Translations under genes and position numbers: made by a program
Part shown: positions 63,783 to 64,000 of the stretch, in pieces
How positions within the stretch are numbered: the first letter of the stretch is position 1
Layout of the letters: each line of letters begins with the position of its first letter
Notes under the pieces: model-generated
Seen by the model: the letters and a program-made list of their open reading frames with translations, nothing else
What the model was told of the DNA's origin: nothing
Databases searched by the model: none
Assembly: GCA_034190875.2 (NCBI GenBank)
Contig: CM067354.1
Span: 45,798,245-45,862,244 of the forward strand
Source: Urechis unicinctus
Taxonomy: Eukaryota > Annelida > Polychaeta > Xenopneusta > Urechidae
Reading direction: 5' to 3'
DNA: 64,000 nucleotides

Positions 63783-64000
63783 CTACAATAAAATGAAAAC
63801 AGCTATTATCAACAATGACCTCTGCTACTTGTGGAACTTGTACCAATTGTACAAATCGCTAGATGAGTTTCAAAATAGACCAAGCCCATGGTATTAGTTG
63901 AATTCAATGTTATGATTATCAACAACGAAAGAAGTAAAGTTACACCAAGCAAAAGAACTTTCTTGGTGAATTTATTAGTTTCAACTCCATGACTACAATA

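Overview
The window is animal nuclear DNA. It has intron-rich genes, many minisatellites and a mixed load of retroelements and DNA transposons. Three dispersed copies of a short interspersed repeat carry the core gtcgcctcttacgacatgca (or a close variant), and (ACTC)n runs are present. These features, with the gene content, suggest a marine mollusc, most likely a gastropod. That assignment is an inference from repeat style.

Layout. Positions 1-620 hold the last coding exon and 3' UTR of an unidentified plus-strand gene. From about 1.3 to 19.9 kb, and possibly to 24.0 kb, lies one very large minus-strand gene, a clear orthologue of ASH1/ASH1L, the H3K36 methyltransferase of the Trithorax group. 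I could resolve 23 coding exons whose phases all agree, giving 3593 codons plus stop. They encode AT-hooks, the AWS-SET-postSET catalytic module, a bromodomain, a PHD finger and a BAH domain. An extra in-phase 5' coding exon near 24.0 kb and a CpG-rich region at 20.6-21.2 kb suggest alternative 5' ends.

From 24 to 39 kb the DNA is mostly repeats: a 5'-truncated non-LTR retrotransposon (27.1-28.9 kb, minus), a 3.7 kb element with terminal inverted repeats and a decayed host-like gene (30.1-33.8 kb), a 192-bp tandem duplication, a SINE, and a shattered Polinton/Maverick-type DNA polymerase B (37.0-38.7 kb, minus). At 39.4-41.9 kb a plus-strand gene of four coding exons encodes an MFSD4/NaGLT1-type major facilitator of 518 residues.

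From 42 to 53 kb there is a second repeat block: a second non-LTR retrotransposon with a damaged RT, a Ty3/Gypsy pol relic interrupted by SINEs, and another Gypsy integrase relic on the minus strand. From about 54.4 kb to the right edge, a minus-strand gene encodes the C-terminal 535 residues of an SLC12 cation-chloride cotransporter (NKCC/NCC branch); its N-terminal exons lie beyond the window. Several introns of ash1 and SLC12 contain distinct minisatellites. One of them, at 59.9-60.4 kb, appears to be built from copies of the neighbouring exon's 3' splice site. No operon-like or bacterial system is present.
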